Assembly (NCBI RefSeq): GCF_018294505.1
Contig: NC_057802.1
Span: 554,429,712 to 554,493,711 of the forward strand
DNA: 64,000 nucleotides
Origin: Triticum aestivum
Taxonomy: Eukaryota; Streptophyta; Magnoliopsida; Poales; Poaceae
Reading direction: 5' to 3'
The position numbers were made by a program, and so were the translations under genes. Positions 23,269 to 34,605 of the stretch are shown in pieces. A model generated the notes under the pieces. The model was not told the origin of the DNA. It saw only the letters and a program-made list of their open reading frames with translations, and ran no database searches. Numbering within the stretch: position 1 is the first letter of the stretch; each line of letters begins with the position of its first letter.

Positions 23269-24415
23269 CCAGCGAAAACAGATAGTCAATGTTATGGATG
23301 GATAGCATACATTACCGAAATTATGCACTACTCTGCTTAAATAATTGATTTAATTTTTCATATCGGATTCATGTACCTAACTCAGTCCTTCAAAAGTTGT
23401 AAGTAAATATGCCCTGACTAAATCCAGAAATTTGTAATTGATTGTACTAGCTCTAACTGATGATCTCCTAACTAAATCCAAAGTCCACGAGTCCTTCAAA
23501 TGCCTTGATAGATCCACCCTGATAGATCAATTATCTCCAAACTCCACTCAAAATTATCTCCTAACTAAAGCCAAATTATCTCCTAACAAAATCCAAAAGT
23601 ATGTCCTAACTAAATCCAAATTATCTCCTAACTAAATCCAAAATAAGTCCAAACTCCATACAAAATAATTATCTCCTAACTAAATCGAAAATATCTCGAA
23701 ACTCAATTCAAAAGTATCTCCTAACTAAATCCAAAATAACTTTCTTTGAATCCAAATCTGCTGACAACTTTCTCATGCCACATAATCCTAACCAAGTCCT
23801 TCAATATGACCTAGCTACATCCGACTTACACTTCCTTTCAATCGTAATCTCATCACAACTTTCTGAAAACATAAACCCTAATCCTCAGATGACATATCCT
23901 AAACCCTAACCAAATCCGACCGAAATCTCATCACAACTTTCTGAAACGATAAACCCTAAACCTCACATGACATATCCTAAACCCGAATCAAATCCGACCC
24001 CTATTGGTTCTATATGCAGAAGGGACCAGAAAAGATTTGAGATGGCTAGGCACTTACAGCGAAGATCCGGCGTGAAAAAGTTGATGCACGTCGATGAGGA
24101 TGATGTGGCCTCTCGGGTCGGGGAAGGTGGCTTTCGCTCGGGGAAGGAGTGGATTAGCGGCTCGTCGGAAGATCTGGCACCGCGACCCGAGTGGGGTGAC
24201 TTGCGATGGAGGGGGAGGGGAGGAGTAGGAGCAGGAGGGGTAGACACGGCGGGTGCGATCGGCGGCGATCGAGGGCGTCGGGGGCGATCGGCGGCGATCG
24301 AGGGCGCCGGAGGCGATCGAGGGGGCCCGAGGTTAGGGCTCGAGAGGAGGAGAGAGGACGAACCGCTCGACCCAGAGGACGAACCGCTCGACCCAAAATA
24401 CAAAAGAGTACGCAC
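23269..24415 (-). promoter_or_regulatory. Probable 5' UTR, leader intron and promoter side of the FAR1-related gene
   Basis: A splice acceptor (CGCTGGCAG, minus strand) lies about 12 bp before the first usable ATG. About 23560-23730 is a tandem repeat of a 20-25 bp unit (CTCCTAACTAAATCCAAA). 24040-24400 is GC-rich and reads on the minus strand like a grass leader (CTCGAGCCCTAACCTCG, then CGATCGCCGCCGATCGC repeats). The open frames in the GC-rich block look like low-complexity artefacts. No TATA box was assigned. Confidence 0.4.
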
Positions 24416-24659
24416 GATGATGGGACCTCTATAATGAAGTGCTTTATTAATGCAATTAATTTAATCGAAAAATTTAGGACGAGAATACCCCTGGACCTAA
24501 TTGGGCCGATTAAAGGTAAAAAAATTAGGTCGAAAATACCCTTGGGCTCAAAAAAGGCCCAGTTATTGTTATCCATTAGATCGCCCAGATAATACACGTA
24601 CTCTGGTGTATTATAATGCACCGTAAAATTTCCCTATATGTAATATGCCTTTCGATCCT

Positions 24660-27600
24660 GGCACTAAATATTTTATTCCGGCTGGTCAGCAAAGAGAGGC
24701 TGCTCTAATACTAATGTACAAGCTCGTATGAATGCCTCCAATGTCAAACAAAGATCCATCGATGCCATGAATCTTATATGATGGAACTGCAGAGGTGTGG
24801 GTAGGACCGTTGGTAGTAATAAAATGCAATATCTTGTCAATTTAATGTCATCAACGAACACCAAGGTAACTTCTATTTCAGAGACACTTTCATCAAAAAT
24901 TAATTCACATGACATTTTTAGCCGGTTACCTATTAGTGATAGTTTTGTTGTTCCGGCTGAGGGTCGAGCTAGAGGTCTTTGGATCATGTGGGCGGATGAC
25001 ATCAAGTTATATATCAACTTTTCTAGTCAGAATGTGATTTTAGTGTGAGTTGTTCATACTAGCACCAACTTTAATTTTGCTTTAATTTGTGTTTATGGCA
25101 ATCCTCATCATCATAAGGATAAAACCAAGAATATATGGAAGATAATTGAGGATTTTGTGTCTTCTTCTCGAGGGAAGCCAATGTACTTCATGAGAGACTT
25201 TAACGCTATAGTTGATCTTCCGAAGAAGAATAGTGATGTTGGGTTGTAATGATCCTGCATTCACTTGGTGCAATAAGCGCTTTACTTTCTATGCCTACTT
25301 ATGAGAGACTTGATCGTTGTTTTGCAAATGCGGAATGGTGTAATGAATTTCCTAATATTGTTGTTTATAACCTTCCTACTATGTACAGTGATCATGCTCC
25401 TATTCTTACTGTATCAAATCCTATGACCGTCAAATCCAAAAGAACTTTTAAATTAGAACATTTGGTGGTTGATTGAAGATTATATCATAATATAGCAAAG
25501 AATAACTGGATCACTACTGATGATAAACCATACTATGTTGGAACTGCTTTGCTTGTAGGTACCTTAAAGAAATGGAGCAGAAGTAAGAGACCTTTAAAGC
25601 AACAATTGGATTCCATACACAAAGAGCTAGAAATGATCCAACCTAATCCTACTCATTTGCAGGATCACAATTTGGAAGCTAGCCTTATGGATCAATACGA
25701 AAAGACCATTACAAAATTAACTGAATTCTACAGGCAAAGGGCTAAAAGACATTGGGCTACCAAAGGAGACAGGAAAACTAACTATTTTCATAACTCTACT
25801 CTTAAGAGGAGAAGGAAGAATAGAATTAGTATGATCATAGATTAGAATAGTAGAATGGTTCTAAATCCTGATGAGACTGCTTCCTGTTTAATTAATTACT
25901 CTTCCGATATTTTTACTTCTAGTAATCCCAATCTAAATATTCTTCCTCCTCTCCATAATAACTTGAATAATATGATAGATTGTCCAACCATGCCAAGTAA
26001 AGATGAAACTTTTCAGGTGCTCAAAGGAATGAAAATGAATGCTTCTCCAGGACCAGATGGGCTCAATGTCGCTTTCTATATTGCTGCTTGGAAGTGGATT
26101 GGAGATGATGTCACAAAGTAGGTGTAAGAATTCTACACCACATGTAAGTTTCATCCTCAATTAAATAAAAGCTACATCACTTTAATTCCTAATAAAGACA
26201 ACGCTAAGAGCCGACAAGATTTTAGGCCTATTACTCTTTGTATAATGTAATGTATAAAAGCATCACTAAAACTTTGGTCAATAGGATTAAAGATCTTCTT
26301 CCGGGTTACATTCATGAATCTCAACAAGCTTTCATCCAAGGAAGAAGAATTTCTAATAATATTCATGGTTCTCATGAGATTACTCATTCTTTCCAACTTA
26401 GCTCTTGGAAACATAAATCTTTGATGCTTAAAATAGATCTTGCCAAAGCTTTTGATCGAATAGAATGGGATTTCATCAAGAGAGCCTTGCTTCGCAAAGG
26501 GCTACATGATCATTTTGACAATCTTATTATCAAATGCATTTCTTCTGCCACTTTTTCTGATAACATAAATGGGCAGCCTGTTGGCAGCTTTAAAGGATCT
26601 CGAGGTAACCGACAAGGTTGTCCTCTATCGCGATATCCTTTTATTCTTGATGTCAATGAATTGCCGCTTTCGATGCAGGATGCTTTCAATACAAATCTCT
26701 TGAGTAGCATACAACTAGGTCCATCTTGTCCTGCCATTCATTCTTTAATGTTTGCTAATGATCTTATCGTTTGTGGGAGAGATGATAATTTGGATGCTAA
26801 TATTATTGCATGCATTATTGATCAGTTTTGTGCTGCTCCTGGTCAAACTCCTAATTGGAGCAAATCTGCTATATTAGCAAGCACATTGATGATGCTCTTA
26901 GGAACTCTATTAAGAATATTTTTCCTGCTCCTTACATGAATCACAATACTACTCATCTTGGTCACCCTCTCATCCTTCCTGACAGGAATAGAGCCGCTGC
27001 TTATATTTTCATTATTGATAAGTTTAAGGTTAAGCTTAACTGTTACAAGTCTAATAGGCTCTCTCATGTAGGTAGACTTACTCTTATCAAATTTGTGTTT
27101 GCCTCTTTACCTGTTTTACATGTCAAATATTCTCTTGAGTAAAACTACTATCAAGAAGCTTACTTCTATTGTTAGGAAATTTTGGTGCACGGGGATTAAT
27201 AGTGATGAGAGCTCCAAACTTGTTTGTTTTAAATCATGGGATGATATTTGTAAACCTATGCATGAAGGTGGGTTATACGTAAGAGATTTATCACTTATGA
27301 ACAAAACCATGGTAGCTATGATGGCTTGGAGAATCATTAAGAGCCGTAAGTTACTAGTGTTCTTAGAGATCAATATTTTCATAATTCTTTGATTTGGAAG
27401 CCTAGTAGGTATGTTCCTAAGTCTTCTTTTTGGAGCTCTTTATAAAAATCCTTCCTTCCGTGTTAAGGGTCAGTTAACTTGAAATAGCTAAAGGTAATTC
27501 TTACATTTGGACTACTCCTTGGTGCAAAGATTGGCCCAATTTTCATGAACATCTTAAACCTAATTTGGAGGGTCCTTGTCCTACTTTTATTAGTGATCTT

Positions 27601-27700
27601 TGGAAACAAAATACTAAGCTTTGGGATGAAGATAAATTTAGTATATTTTTTATGAATCTTTGAAAAATGAAATTATGAGTATTCCTAAGGTCATTCCCAC
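24660..27700 (+). mobile_element. Degenerate L1-type LINE (plant RIL-like)
   Basis: The plus-strand remnant keeps the order of an L1 ORF2. An endonuclease part comes first (WNCRGVGRTV near 24785, ICVYGNPHHH near 25085, RDFNAIVDLP near 25195), then reverse transcriptase. Its blocks are NASPGPDGLNVAFY near 26040, DFRPITLC near 26220, ESQQAFIQGRRISNNI near 26320, LKIDLAKAFDRIEW near 26425, RQGCPLS near 26610 and FANDLIVCG at about 26750. Many stops and frame changes interrupt it, and the catalytic FADD block reads FAND. No poly-A tail or target duplication was identified, so ends are approximate. Confidence 0.88.
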
Positions 27701-27905
27701 CTCCCCAGGTTGTGACAAGTGACACCTTGCATGTGTGCCACTTGTCCAACCTAAGAAATTTCTTTTTTTCATAGATTTATTTTATTCATAATATTTTATC
27801 TCTTAAACCATTAGTCCAAATCCCAAACCATTTCCACTGTTGGGTTGCTCGCGTTGATGTCTAGATACTATGTTGATAGGTTTTTACGAACTTTTTTTAC
27901 AGAAC
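27700..27905. other. Spacer 3' of the LINE
   Basis: Contains the short inverted words CAAGTGACACCTTGCATGTG and TGCCACTTGTCC; otherwise unrecognised AT-rich sequence. Confidence 0.35.
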
Positions 27906-27929
27906 AAACTAGACAAAAAAATGAACTAA

Positions 27930-28560
27930 ACACGGTTTTTTTCATATTTTTTTCCTTTCCGAAAGAGGCACAACTGTGTCTCTCCTGAAAGCAAATTGTG
28001 GCTCCACGACAAGCAAATCAGTGCATCTCATGGATCCTTTTTCGAGAGACACGGTTCACGAAAACAAATCTATTCCTCCACGATAAGTAAATCTGTACCT
28101 CTTATGAAAGAAAAAACATGTTTTTTTCTTTTCTGAGATGAACAATTGTGCCTCTCGCGGAAGCAAATCTGTGCCACCACGTGAAGTTAAAGTGTGTCTG
28201 TCACGGAAACAATAAAACATGTTTTTTCTTTTCCCAGAGGTGCATTTGTGCCTATCGCGAAAGCCAAAAAACATATAAAAAATTCGTCTTCCGAAAGGTA
28301 CGGTCGCGAAAGCAAATCTGTGCCTCCATGATAAGTAAATTTGTGCTTCTCGCGAAAGAAAAAAAAAGCGTGTTTTCTCGAGAGGCACAGTCGTGGGAGG
28401 ATATCTGTGCCTCCACGAGAAGAAATTCGAGCCTCTCGTGAAAGCAAAAAAAGCACGTTATTTTTCTTTTTCGAGAGGCACAACTATGCCTTTCACAGGA
28501 GCAAATATGTGCCTCCACGAGAAGTAAATTCGTGCCTCCCACGAAACAAAAAGAAAAGAA
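27930..28560. repeat. Tandem repeat built on GAGGCAC.....GTGCCTCTCGCGAAAGCAAAT words
   Basis: Diverged units of 80-100 bp alternate GTGCCTCTCGCGAAAG, CAAATCTGTGCCTCCACGA and AACATGTTTTTTCTTTTC. About seven copies are seen. This is a common Triticeae non-coding repeat style; its parent element class is not certain. Open frames on either strand are repeat artefacts. Confidence 0.8.
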
Positions 28561-31300
28561 GCCTGCTTTTTCACATAATTCTTTTCCAAAAATTGTTTTT
28601 GTTAAAAAATCTAGGGAAAATCGAGCCAAACTGTAAAACTGAATATAATAAAGTTGTAAAAATCTAAAATCCAAAAACACATATAAAAATAAAAAAACTC
28701 GAGGCAGCGCCAACACGCGACACGTGAAGCTGGCTGAGAGTGCGCTCTCAGCCCACCAAAAGTGACCCTTGCAGGAGCCCCACAACGAGTACGCCTCACC
28801 TAGTTGCTCTCCCGACAAAGGCGCTTCTACTATTCCGCACGTAGGACGCGAGCGAGCATACGCGTACGCCTAGCTCCCTCCACTACGTACAAGTGGCCGA
28901 CCCAAATAGCTCATGGTCGGTTTTGGGAAAGTTCTAGAACGTTCCCAAACTGTTTTTCCTTTTTTATAGTTATTTCTTTTGGTGTTCTATCCTTTATTTT
29001 TTAATTTTAGTATCTATTTATTTTTTGATTTTCATTTTTGTTTATCTTTTATTTTAATTTTTCTATTTTACCTTTTTCTCAAAATTTCCCAACATTTTTT
29101 ACCAATCCGTGATTTTGTAAATCATGAACAATTTTTCCAATTCACATTAAAAAAACTTGTTCTCTGATTCATGAACATTTTTTTAATCTATGATAGTTTT
29201 TAGAATACGCTAATAATTTTAATCTACCAGTTTTTTTATTATTGAACATTTTTTGTTCGACGAACATTTTTTAAAAAGTATGGACATTTTTGAATTAGCG
29301 AACATTTCATTTAATCCATGAACCTCATTTCTAATTCATGATCATTTTCTTGATTTTTGTGTACGTTTAATAATGATCAGGAACATTCTTTGGATCAATT
29401 TTTTAAATTCATGAATATTTTTTGAATGCGCAAATTTTATCTTAAAATCATAAAACAAATCTGTGAGCATTGTATTATTTCTGGAATATTTTTATAAATT
29501 TAGGTTTTCTAAAAATAATTGAACTTTTTTGAAATTCTGAATTATTTTAGTAAGAAAATTAAGAACATGGAAGAAAAAACAATAACCAAATATAAAAGAG
29601 ACGAAACAAAAGGGTGTCTGGTTTCTGACTCGCTTTATTCTCTTTTTTTTTGCTTTAAAATATTATGTATGTAATATAAATCTTTACAAGACATATTTGG
29701 AAAATATTGAACAAGTCTTTGCGACAGGCTGAACAAGCTTTCGGAATATGTTGAATGTGTAAAGAAGAAATTGTCAAAGATATATTAAAACAATTGTGCT
29801 AATCAAGCATTTGAAAGAAATGTTTAACAAGTATTTGAAACATGTTAATTAAGTATATTCAATGTGTATAGAAAAATTGTTGATCACATATTAAAAAATG
29901 TCAATTTTTTGAATCATGTATATAAAAATGTTAATTATGATTTTGATAAAACGAATGTTGAACAAGTATTTGAAAAATGTTAATGAGGCATTCGAGGAAT
30001 CTTAAATGTATATAGGAAAAATATTTACCATGTATTAAATATGATGAAAGAAATTCATCATGTATATGAAAGTGGTTATCAAGTATTTGAAAAAAAAAGT
30101 TGAACAATTGTTTGAATAATTTTAATAAAGCGTTTGAAAAATGTTAAATGTATATAAAAAAAGTTGAACATGTATCCAAAAAATGTTAGTCCTTTTATTT
30201 GAAAACTCTTAATCAAGCATTTTAAAAATGTATAGAAAATTGTTAACCATGTATTCAGAAAATGTTAAACTTATATTTGAAAAATGTTAATGGAACGTTT
30301 TATTTTTATTTTGAAAATATTTAGATAAAACATATTGATCATGTATCAAAATTGGCAATTTTGTGATGAAATATGTTAAAAGTGTATTAGAAAAATATTT
30401 TTGACATATACGAAAAATTTGGAGTGATACTTAAAACAAAAAAATACAATAAGAAAAAGAAAAACTAGAAAGGAGAAGAAAAAATAAAACCAAATAAAAA
30501 AGAAACGAAAAAATAGGAAACAGTGAAAATGAGAAAGAAAGAAAAAATCAAAGAGAATAGCAAAAAAGGGAAAAACCTAAGGAAAACCGTGAAAGAAAAT
30601 AAAGAAAATGACAGAATAACAACGAAAAACAAAAGAAAAGAAAAAATCAAATGAAAACAGAGAAAAATGGAGATAAACCGGTGAGAAAAAAAAACCCTGA
30701 AAAAAGGAGAAGAAAACAATGGAAACCCCACTCGTTTCGACTTAAATAGTGCCCCCCCCCCATCTCTAGTGAATCACCAACCTTATCCAAGATCAGTGGC
30801 TTGCAGTGCTCCTATCAACCTGAAGACCATGGTTTGATTCGCCACCACGCTTTGTTTTCATTTCTCTTTTTTCTTAATCCTTAACTATATGCGTGAATGG
30901 GCCGGCCCGATTATGGTTTACCCTTCAGCAAGATATCCATCCATCTCGCTGAAGGCGAGATATAGATGTCGCGAGCCACTTCTACTATTCTGTGCACTGG
31001 TCTCGCGCTAGCGTACACACGCGTACCCGTCGGCTCCGTCCGTTGCATACAAGTGGTACGGCCCAACTAGCTCATGTCTGGTTTCGGGAAGGTCCTTCCC
31101 CAACTGTTTTTTCTTCTGTCTTCTTTCTTTCAGTTTTCTCCCTTTTTCTTTATCTTTTAATTTATCTTTTAATTTATCTTTTTTCTTTTTTCCTTTATCT
31201 TTTAATTCAGTTTTTCTTTTTTGTTTTTCTTTTAAATGCAAACAAACTTTCATACTTTTAAACGCAGACAATGTTTGAAGTACTCCGTATTTTGAAAGCA
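28560..31300. repeat. AT-rich low-complexity repetitive region with two related GC-rich modules
   Basis: Long runs of TGAACATTTTTT-like words (28990-29480) and GAAAAATGTTAA-like words (29700-30430), then a purine-rich block (30430-30720). Two related modules bracket it: 28808-28960 and 30970-31125 share CTTCTACTATTC, ACGCGTAC, TACAAGTGG and AGCTCATG.TCGGTTT in order. This looks like one repetitive unit of about 2.2 kb. No coding region is supported. Confidence 0.6.
30790..30852 (+). other. tRNA-like remnant (possible SINE-type promoter boxes)
   Basis: The stretch holds CAGTGGCTTGCAGTGCTC (box A-like), CCTGAAGACC (anticodon-loop-like, GAA) and GGTTTGATTCG (box B-like) at tRNA-like spacing. 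Stems do not pair well, so it is not called a functional tRNA. A chance or heavily decayed match is possible. Confidence 0.25.
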
Positions 31301-31500
31301 AACAATGTTTGAAACTTTTGATAATTCTCCTTGTCACGTCGAGCACGTTGTGCCTCAACCACGAGCGCCTGTCCGTAGCTTTCAGATCCTGGGCATCTAG
31401 GGCCTCGAGCATTGCTAACATTGGCCTTGTCCTTCGAGGCTGGCATCGCAGGGAGAAGGACCATGCGTCAAGGTGCCGATACCTTCTGTCGAGGACCCAT

Positions 31501-31752
31501 TCAACCACACTTGCATGCTGCGCTTTGTGCAACTTTCTGTTGGACGTCCGCCACCGCTGGATCCCAAACGGAGTGTTGGTGAAGACTTCCGCTAGGTGGA
31601 TCCTTGGCGGGATGGCTCCCACGTTCGAGCTCCAGCATCCTCAAGGAACTGTGGACTGCAACCGGGATGGCTCTCTCCTCCTCGTCAAAACCGACAACGA
31701 GCTCCCAGTCGACAGTTTTAGGTCGACCAAACTTAGGTTCACTACTAGCCAT
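31501..31752 (-). CDS. Unrecognised short gene, possibly frameshifted
   Basis: ATG at 31752 follows a leader with AAACCCTAGCTATTTG (minus strand), the style of a plant 5' UTR. The 83-codon frame starts MASSEPKFGRPKTVDWELVV and ends in KCG. An overlapping frame (31622 down to about 31290; QRWRTSNRKLHKAQ, VVEWVLDRRYRHLD) has plausible composition. The original gene may therefore have run from the first frame into the second through an indel near 31620. I do not recognise a family. The Caspar-like element E1 is inserted only about 115 bp upstream of this ATG, and the original upstream DNA resumes at 45279. Confidence 0.3.
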   Translation of the reverse strand: MASSEPKFGRPKTVDWELVVGFDEEERAIPVAVHSSLRMLELERGSHPAKDPPSGSLHQHSVWDPAVADVQQKVAQSAACKCG

Positions 31753-31867
31753 GCCGGAGATGACCGGAAATGATGGGAAGGGATAGAGTGGAGCGAACTA
31801 AATGTGAAGTAGAGTGACACAAATAGCTAGGGTTTCATTCAAGGTGGGGAATGGGACGAGATTGTGT

Positions 31868-32110
31868 CACTAGTAGAAAAAGGGGCTTTCGTTCGGGCCT
31901 GGCCAGCCCATTAGTCCCGGTTCTTATACGCACCGGGACCAACGGGTGCATTCGTCCCGGTTCGTGAGCCCAGGTGGCTGGCCGGAGCCTCGCGGGCTTT
32001 GGTCCCGGTTCGTTTGGACCCATTTGTCCCGGTTCTAGGAACGAACCGGGACCAATGGGCCTCGCTCCTGGCCCATAACCATTGGTCCCGGTTCCAGCCA
32101 CGAACCGGGA
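31868..32110. repeat. Left terminal motif cluster of E1
   Basis: Inverted and direct copies of TAGTCCCGGTT/AACCGGGAC (GTCCCGGTTC, GAACCGGGACC) follow the terminus. A TATA-like GCCTATATTTAGCC at 32121 lies just after the cluster, placing a promoter directly downstream of the putative transposase-binding motifs. Confidence 0.85.
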
Positions 32111-32509
32111 CAAATGATTTGCCTATATTTAGCCCATCGCCAGCAAGCAGAGCACTCCACTGTGCTCTATTTTTTGCTGGCCGGCGAGGGGAGGGCATTT
32201 GGGTGCTCTAGCTCACCTCCTATGCACATGAGGTGTTCGATGAAATGTCCGAGCCACACTAGTTAATATTTCTTCTCTCGAAACTCGACCTCCGAGCTCC
32301 ATTTTCCCCGAGATTTTTCTAGGTTTAGCGGTCCGTCACGTCCCGTCCCCGTCTTCACCGCCGTCGATCGCCCGTGCCGATCTCGTCGCCGGCACCACCG
32401 TGGTGAGCCTCTTGTTCTTATCTTCTTTCTGAAAGAAAAAAATTCTTACTTGAGATACATACTTGTCTAATTTTCTTACTTTTATTATTCCTTGTTATTA
32501 TATAGTGCG

Positions 32510-32957
32510 ATGGTTCTGGTATCCTCCCCCGTCGGCCCTCGTCCTGTCTATGATTCGGATGTGGTATATATTATCTTTTTATAACTATTTGGTTCATTTA
32601 TTGTTTACGACAATTATCCCAACCAACGTGACATAAATTTTATTTATGTAGGAGGTGGTTGAACCGGAAATTCCAACCGACCCTATTGTCGAGAGATTAA
32701 ATTTAGTCGAAGAAGAAAACAATTACTTGAAGGAAAAAATAAAATAAATTGAGGAGGAGAAGATGATATTGGAGTTGCATGTTGCGGATGTCATCGATGA
32801 TCACAAGATCAAGATGGATGCAATGCGGTTGAAGATTAGAAAGATTAGAAAATATGCCATTCATACCGAGGCTTGGTATCATTATGCCGTTGGATCAATT
32901 GTTACCTTAGTTGTGATTATGATCGCATTTGTTGTTGCATTGAAAGGTTTTACATAG
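32510..32957 (+). pseudogene. Small coiled-coil protein with C-terminal membrane segment, accessory gene of E1
   Basis: Two exons: 32510-32563 (starts MVLVSSPVGPRPVYDSDV) and 32652-32957, joined in phase 0 through a GT-AG intron. The second exon reads EVVEPEIPTDPIVERLNLVE, then a Glu/Lys-rich coiled coil (EEENNYLKEK, then HKIKMDAMRLKIRK). A strongly hydrophobic segment follows (YAVGSIVTLVVIMIAFVVAL), ending KGFT at a TAG. The layout predicts a tail-anchored membrane protein of about 119 residues. A TAA at 32745-32747 interrupts the coiled coil; the frame is otherwise open. It occupies the place where element E2 has its transposase and shares the leader sequence style (GGTGTTCGATGAAATG.CCGAG). 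It has no resemblance to transposases. Function unknown; it may be a captured host fragment. Confidence 0.6.
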
Positions 32958-33079
32958 TTTCAATGTATGGTTTAACTAGATGCTCTGGAGAGCTATACGT
33001 TGTTCAATTTGAACTATGTATGTACTTTGGTTTTAATGTGATGATGAACTACTATTAATTTGGTCACTTATCTATCCGT

Positions 33080-34605
33080 TCATTTGTAGTGCTTTTCAAT
33101 TTCAGGGTCTTATAGCTGGAAAAATCAGTAAATGCATAAAAATAACAAATGAAGTCAGAAAGGGTTGAAAATTGATGATGTGGCTTTGAATGGTGCATTT
33201 TGAACACAGAAAAAGTATGGAGTTCAAATAAGTTCAAAAAAATGAAATCCCTTTTCTAACAGACGAGTTTCCGTACGAAACCCTGATACTTCGAAAGAGA
33301 TTGTCTGTTTTGTACACGAAGTGCATCCAGTTTTTGTCGTAAGCCTCTTTACTTTATTGGACATGCTATGTGGGTGAAATGATGATACCATGCCAACTTT
33401 TAACCTTTTCAGAGTTCATTTGTAGTGCTTTTCAATTTCAGGGTCTTATAGCTGAAAAAAATCAGTAAATGCAAGAAAAATAACAAATAAAGTCAGAAAG
33501 GGTTGAAAATTGATGATGTGGCTTTGAATGGTGCATTTTGAACACAGAAAAAGTATGGAGTTCAAATAAGTTCAAAAAAATGAAATCCCTTTTCTAACAG
33601 ATGAGTTTCCGTATGAAACCCTGATACTTCGAAAGAGATTGTCCGTTTTGTACACGAAGTGCATCCAGTTTTTGCCGTAAGCCTCTCTACTTTCTTGCAT
33701 ATGTTATGTGGGTGAAATGATGATACCATGCCAACTTTCAACCTTTTCAGAGTTCATTTGTAGTGCTTTTCAATTTCAGGGTCTTATAGCTGAAAAAATC
33801 AGTAAATGCATGAAAAATAACAAATGAAGTCAGAAAGGGTTGAAAATTAATGATGTGGCTTTGAATGGTGCATTTTGAACACAGAAAAACTATGGAGTTC
33901 AAATAAGTTCAAAAAAATGAAATCCCTTTGTAACAGACGAGTTTCTGTATGAAACCCTGATACTTCGAAAGAGATTGTCCGTTTTGTACATGAAGTGCAT
34001 CCAGTTTTTGCCATAAGCCTCTCTACTTTCTTGCACATGCTATGTGGGTGAAATGATGATACCATGCCAACTTTCAACCTTTTCAGAATTTATTTGTAGT
34101 ACTTTTCAATTTCAGGGTTTTATAGATGGAAAAAAATCAGTAAATGCATGAAAAATAACAAATGAAGTCAGAAAGGGTTGAAAATTGATGATGTGGCTTT
34201 GAATGGTGCATTTTGAACACAGAAAAACTATGGAGTTCAAATAAAGTTCAAAAAAATGAAATCCCTTTGTAACAGACGAGTTTCCGTATGAAACCCTGAT
34301 ACTTCGAAAGAGATTGTCCGTTTTGTACACGAAGTGCATCCAGTTTTTGCCGTAAGCCTCTCTACTTTCTTGCACATGCTATGTGGGTGAAATTATAATA
34401 CCATGCCAACTTTCAACCTTTTCAGAGTTCATTTGTAGTGCTTTTCAATTTCAGGGTCTTATAGCTGGAAAAAATCAGTAAATGCACGAAAAATAACAAA
34501 TTAAGTCAGAGAGGGTTGAAAATTGATGATGTGGCTTTGAATGGTGCATTTTGAACACAGAAAAACTATGGAGTTCAAATAAGTTTAAAAAAATGAAATC
34601 CCAAA
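33080..34605. repeat. 337-bp tandem array in E1, about 4.5 copies
   Basis: The word CTTTTCAATTTCAGGGT recurs at about 33092, 33428, 33766, 34102 and 34441, giving periods of 336-339 bp. Each unit contains GGGTTGAAAATTGATGATGTGG, GGTGCATTTTGAACACAG, GAAACCCTGATACTTCGAAAG and CACGAAGTGCATCCAG. Copies are highly similar, so the amplification is fairly recent. Open frames across it are repeat artefacts. Confidence 0.93.

Noticed and set aside
23041..23340. Plus-strand hydrophobic frame rich in Ile and His
   Set aside because: Antisense of the Lys/Asp/Gly repeat at the N-terminus of the FAR1-related gene.
23963..24621. Ser/Pro/Arg-rich minus- and plus-strand frames in the GC-rich block
   Set aside because: CGATCGCCGCC repeats keep several frames open on both strands; position fits the leader of the FAR1-related gene.
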